DNA from: Oehlia diaphana
Taxonomy: Eukaryota > Glomeromycota > Glomeromycetes > Glomerales > Glomeraceae
Length of the DNA stretch: 19,611 bases
NCBI GenBank assembly: GCA_003833135.1
Contig: QZLH01000604.1
Span: 9,523-29,133, forward strand
Reading direction: 5' to 3'
This document shows positions 17,480-19,611 of this stretch, piece after piece. The first letter of the stretch is position 1. Every line of letters begins with the position of its first letter. The notes below the pieces were generated by a model. It made no database searches and was not told the DNA's origin. It saw only the letters and a program-made list of their open reading frames with translations. The translations under genes and the position numbers were made by a program.

Positions 17480-17630
17480 CTACGCTCTGTTTTTATTTTT
17501 TATTTTTATTTTTAGGGAGGTTGTAGTTTGAATGATGTTCAGTAGCTATAAGGTGGTGAAATAAAAAATTAATTTTACCCTAGAAGTCACACTGGTAAAA
17601 AAATGGTCTATTCTACACATATCCTATACA
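17480..17630. other. Probable LINE 3' UTR and left flank of the second hAT-like element
   Basis: A T-rich stretch and GGAGGTTGTAGTTTGAATGA, with AAGGTGGTGAAATAAAAAAT, likely form the retrotransposon 3' UTR. The end of this stretch, CCTATACA at 17623-17630, is a candidate left target duplication for the next element. Confidence 0.4.
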
Positions 17631-19131
17631 TAAGATTGCTTGCCAAAACTGGGAGGTTTCGGCAGGATGGTGTATGCGAAACTGCTGAAACTAGTTTTGC
17701 AAAATTGCCCTAAAATGCCAAAATGCTGAAACTGCCGAAACTGCTGAAACTGTTTCGGCATTTCGGCGCAGTATATTATATGATATACATATAGTTTCGG
17801 CATTGGTATCAGTCAAGTGACTAAATGATCTGATCAGTTTATCAATCTGACAATCTGATCGGTTGATCATAATTTTAAAAAAAAGTCTTAAAAAAAATAA
17901 GGCTTTTATGTTCTTCTGGATGTGGATTCCATTGGAATGAACTAAGGACAACCTTCTGGATGAGTTTCGGCAAATTTAAGTAAGCCGAGTTTGTTCTTTT
18001 AGTCCTTCCTTAGAGTAAAGCATGCGGTATGATAAGTTTAGGTGGTTGTATAATATGAAATGGTGTTATAACTTATAAAACAATACTAATGACTCCTTTT
18101 TTATTTTTTAGATTTCCAGCTTTCTCTTGAAGGGGAATATACGGTAAGTGAAGTTTGGATGGGTGTATAATATTAAATAGCGTTATAAAACAATACTAAC
18201 AAACTCATTTTTTATTTTTTTTAGATTTCCAGCTTTCTCTTGAAGTGGAATATGCGGTAAGTGAAGTTTGGGTGGGTGTGTAATATGAAATGGCGTTATA
18301 AAATAATACTAATAACATTTCTTTTTATTTTTTTAGATTTCCAGCTTTCTCTTGAAGTGGAATATGCAGCAAGTGAAGTTTAGGTGGGTGTGTAATATAA
18401 AATGACGTTATAAAATAACACTAATGATATTTCTTTTTATTTTTTTAGATTTCTGGCTTTCTCTTGAAGTGGAATATGCGAGTAGGTGTTTAGGTGGGTG
18501 TATGGTTGCGTAATGGAGTTATGAAACAACACTAACTCCATTCTGCTTTCATTTTTAGATTTCCGACTTTCTCTTGGAGTATGCAGGTAAGTGTTATTTG
18601 GGTAGTATGCGGTTGTATAATTGAAAATATTAACACCATTTTTCTTTTATTTTTAGGTAAAGATGTGGTGTATTTTCAATATTAAAGAAACGTAGGCTTT
18701 GAATGTAAGTTAGAGGGACTGAGGGAGGGGAGAAGTATTTCTTAAAATTTTAAAGAAACATATTAATGTTTTTTTCTTTATTTTATTTTTTTAGGTTGTC
18801 AGACTTTTGGATAATGGAGGTTATACTTAATTGCGTCAAAGAAATATACAAATAATACAATAAAATAATAAAACAGAATATCAATATTTTTTAATTACGT
18901 GTAAATGTGTAAATAAAAATATAAGGAATGGCGAAACTATGCTGAAACTTATATAAAATATTACTATTTATTATGCCGAAACTATGGATAAATGAGGTTT
19001 TGCAGTTTCGCAAGTTTTGGCAGTTTCGCAGTTTCGGCAGGTTTCAGCATTTCAGCATTTTGGCATTTTGCCACTATATAAGAGTTTTGGCATTTCGCGT
19101 TAGGCCAGATGGGTTTCGGCAAGCAACCTTA
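17631..19131. mobile_element. Non-autonomous hAT-like element carrying a module array (1501 bp)
   Basis: Terminal inverted repeats of about 19 bp read TAAGATTGCTTGCCAAAAC on the left and TAAGGTTGCTTGCCGAAAC on the right in reverse, with 17 of 19 positions matching. The flanks CCTATACA (17623-17630) and CCTACACA (19132-19139) fit an 8-bp target duplication with one mismatch, as in hAT elements. The subterminal zones (17640-17815 and 18925-19125) are dense in TGCCGAAAC/GTTTCGGCA motifs in both orientations. The interior holds the micro-exon-like module array. No transposase is encoded. The flanks share a longer similar stretch (CTACACATATC on both sides), so the duplication is less certain than for the first hAT-like element. 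Confidence 0.6.
17990..18830 (+). repeat. Tandem micro-exon-like modules inside the second hAT-like element
   Basis: There are seven or eight consecutive units with a period of about 110-113 bp. Each has a T-rich tract ending TTTTAG, a conserved segment, then GTAAGTG or a variant. Four segments are exactly 32 bases (18112-18143, 18225-18256, 18337-18368, 18449-18480), running from ATTTCCAGCTTTCTCTTGAA to GTGGAATATGCG. Related ones are 18003-18026 (24 bases), 18559-18586 (28), 18657-18704 (48) and from 18795 on. The third donor is GCAAGTG, a known GC-AG type; the fourth is degraded (AGTAGGTG). Because 32 is not a multiple of three and one frame contains TGA, serial splicing could not give one long protein. 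The last two units (GGCTTTGAAT then GTAAG; GTTGTCAGACTTTTGGATAA) link it to the array at 10348-11235. Confidence 0.75.
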
Positions 19132-19139
19132 CCTACACA

Positions 19140-19556
19140 TATCTTACATATATCGGGTACTCAAAATGTAGAAAATCATGTACAAATAATACACATATCG
19201 TATACATATCGGGTACTTATATATATTGTATACCTATCAGGTATCTGATATAGAGCTTTCCTTGAACGGATAAAATCCTAGGATTTATCCAGATTATTCT
19301 ATTATCCAAATTTGTATTCGGTTAATTTTATATGGATATCCGGATTTAAGAAATTATGAATGAATAATTCTATAGATTATCCAGATTATCCAGATTATCC
19401 TGAAAAATTATTAATATGTATAACCTGATTTGATAGTCATGCACAAATCGGCAATCGTATATAAATATTTGGTATTTTGTACTACTTTTAAAAAAACGTT
19501 TTTTTTTTATTCAAAGAATTTATAGAACAAAGAATATTTTAAAGTTTAATCTAAAT
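19140..19556. repeat. Short direct repeats and ATTATCC cluster; possible edge of another element
   Basis: Two 27-bp imperfect direct repeats starting ACACATATC and ending ATCGGGTACT lie near 19136-19162 and 19191-19217. From 19251 the sequence begins TAGAGCTTTCC, resembling a hAT-type end. It is followed by the near-palindrome GGATAAAATCCTAGGATTTA and several ATCCAGATTATCC units (19280-19405). No matching right end is present within the window. The rest is AT-rich and probably the promoter side of the gene starting at 19557. Confidence 0.4.
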
Positions 19557-19611
19557 ATGTCAACTGAAAGAACTTTAGAAACACATGTACAATCTGAAGA
19601 TAACTATATTA
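19557..19611 (+). CDS. Possible start of a gene (3' partial), hypothetical
   Basis: An ATG at 19557 opens a frame that stays open to the window edge: 18 complete codons, starting MSTERTLETHVQSEDNY. It is preceded by an A/T-rich leader and starts with Met-Ser-Thr, as the hydrolase gene does. The composition is charged and coding-like, unlike translations of the repeat DNA around it. I do not recognise a family, and 18 codons are too few to be sure. Confidence 0.35.
   Translation, partial: MSTERTLETHVQSEDNYI

Noticed and set aside
17691..17951. 86-codon - strand frame with repeated Ala-Val-Ser-type residues
   Set aside because: It translates the GCCGAAAC subterminal repeats of the second hAT-like element.
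18973..19248. 91-codon + strand frame with repeated Phe-Arg-Phe pattern
   Set aside because: It translates GTTTCGGCA-type subterminal repeats and crosses the element end into flanking DNA.
1..19611. tRNA, rRNA or other structured RNA genes
   Set aside because: I looked for tRNA A/B-box pairs and rRNA-like GC-rich blocks. GGTTCGTAT repeats at 11741-13200 resemble part of a B box but lack the rest of a tRNA.

Overview
The window looks like chromosomal DNA of a very AT-rich, intron-rich, repeat-laden fungus. The best fit is an arbuscular mycorrhizal fungus (Glomeromycotina, Rhizophagus-like). The reasons are many short GT-AG introns of about 60-120 bases with GTAAGT-type donors and T-rich TAG/CAG acceptors, several micro-exons, long poly-A/poly-T tracts, and many decayed transposons. 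The organism is inferred from style and gene content; no marker in the window proves it.

The left third (1-6974) carries three host genes, all on the + strand. They are the C-terminal core of the TATA-binding protein (217-1008, first exon off the left edge), a dienelactone-hydrolase family enzyme (2446-3779, eight exons), and the DNA-repair AP endonuclease 2 (4666-6974, seven exons, with two PCNA-binding motifs and a C-terminal GRF zinc finger). They share no pathway and look independently transcribed. A 167-bp Harbinger-like MITE ends 19 bp before the hydrolase start codon and so forms its proximal promoter. An ACGCGT box lies 85 bp before the endonuclease start.

From about 7.3 kb to 19.1 kb the window is almost entirely mobile and repetitive DNA. 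In order: a relic of a piggyBac-like transposase on the - strand (7330-8373); a 992-bp non-autonomous hAT-like element with 8-bp target duplications and an internal 50-bp palindromic minisatellite (8464-9455); a cluster of a short ATTGGT/ACCAAT motif with a 190-bp tandem duplication (9640-10292); an array of about 118-bp modules with a three-module higher-order period (10348-11235) and inverted partner modules (11395-11600); a 1.45-kb GGTTCGTATGGG-type satellite array (11741-13200); a 5'-truncated, inactivated non-LTR retrotransposon with reverse transcriptase, RNase H and a C-terminal zinc-binding tail (13232-17479); and a 1.5-kb hAT-like element (17631-19131) that carries a second array of modules. 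The right edge may hold the first 18 codons of another gene (19557 onward).

The most unusual observation is that the two module arrays have the layout of micro-exons. Each module has a T-rich tract ending in AG, then a conserved 28-48-base segment, then GTAAGT or similar. One array sits inside a transposon-like element and the other is arranged around an inverted axis. The most useful second observation is that the retrotransposon's in-frame stops and lost catalytic residues can largely be explained by C-to-T or G-to-A transitions.
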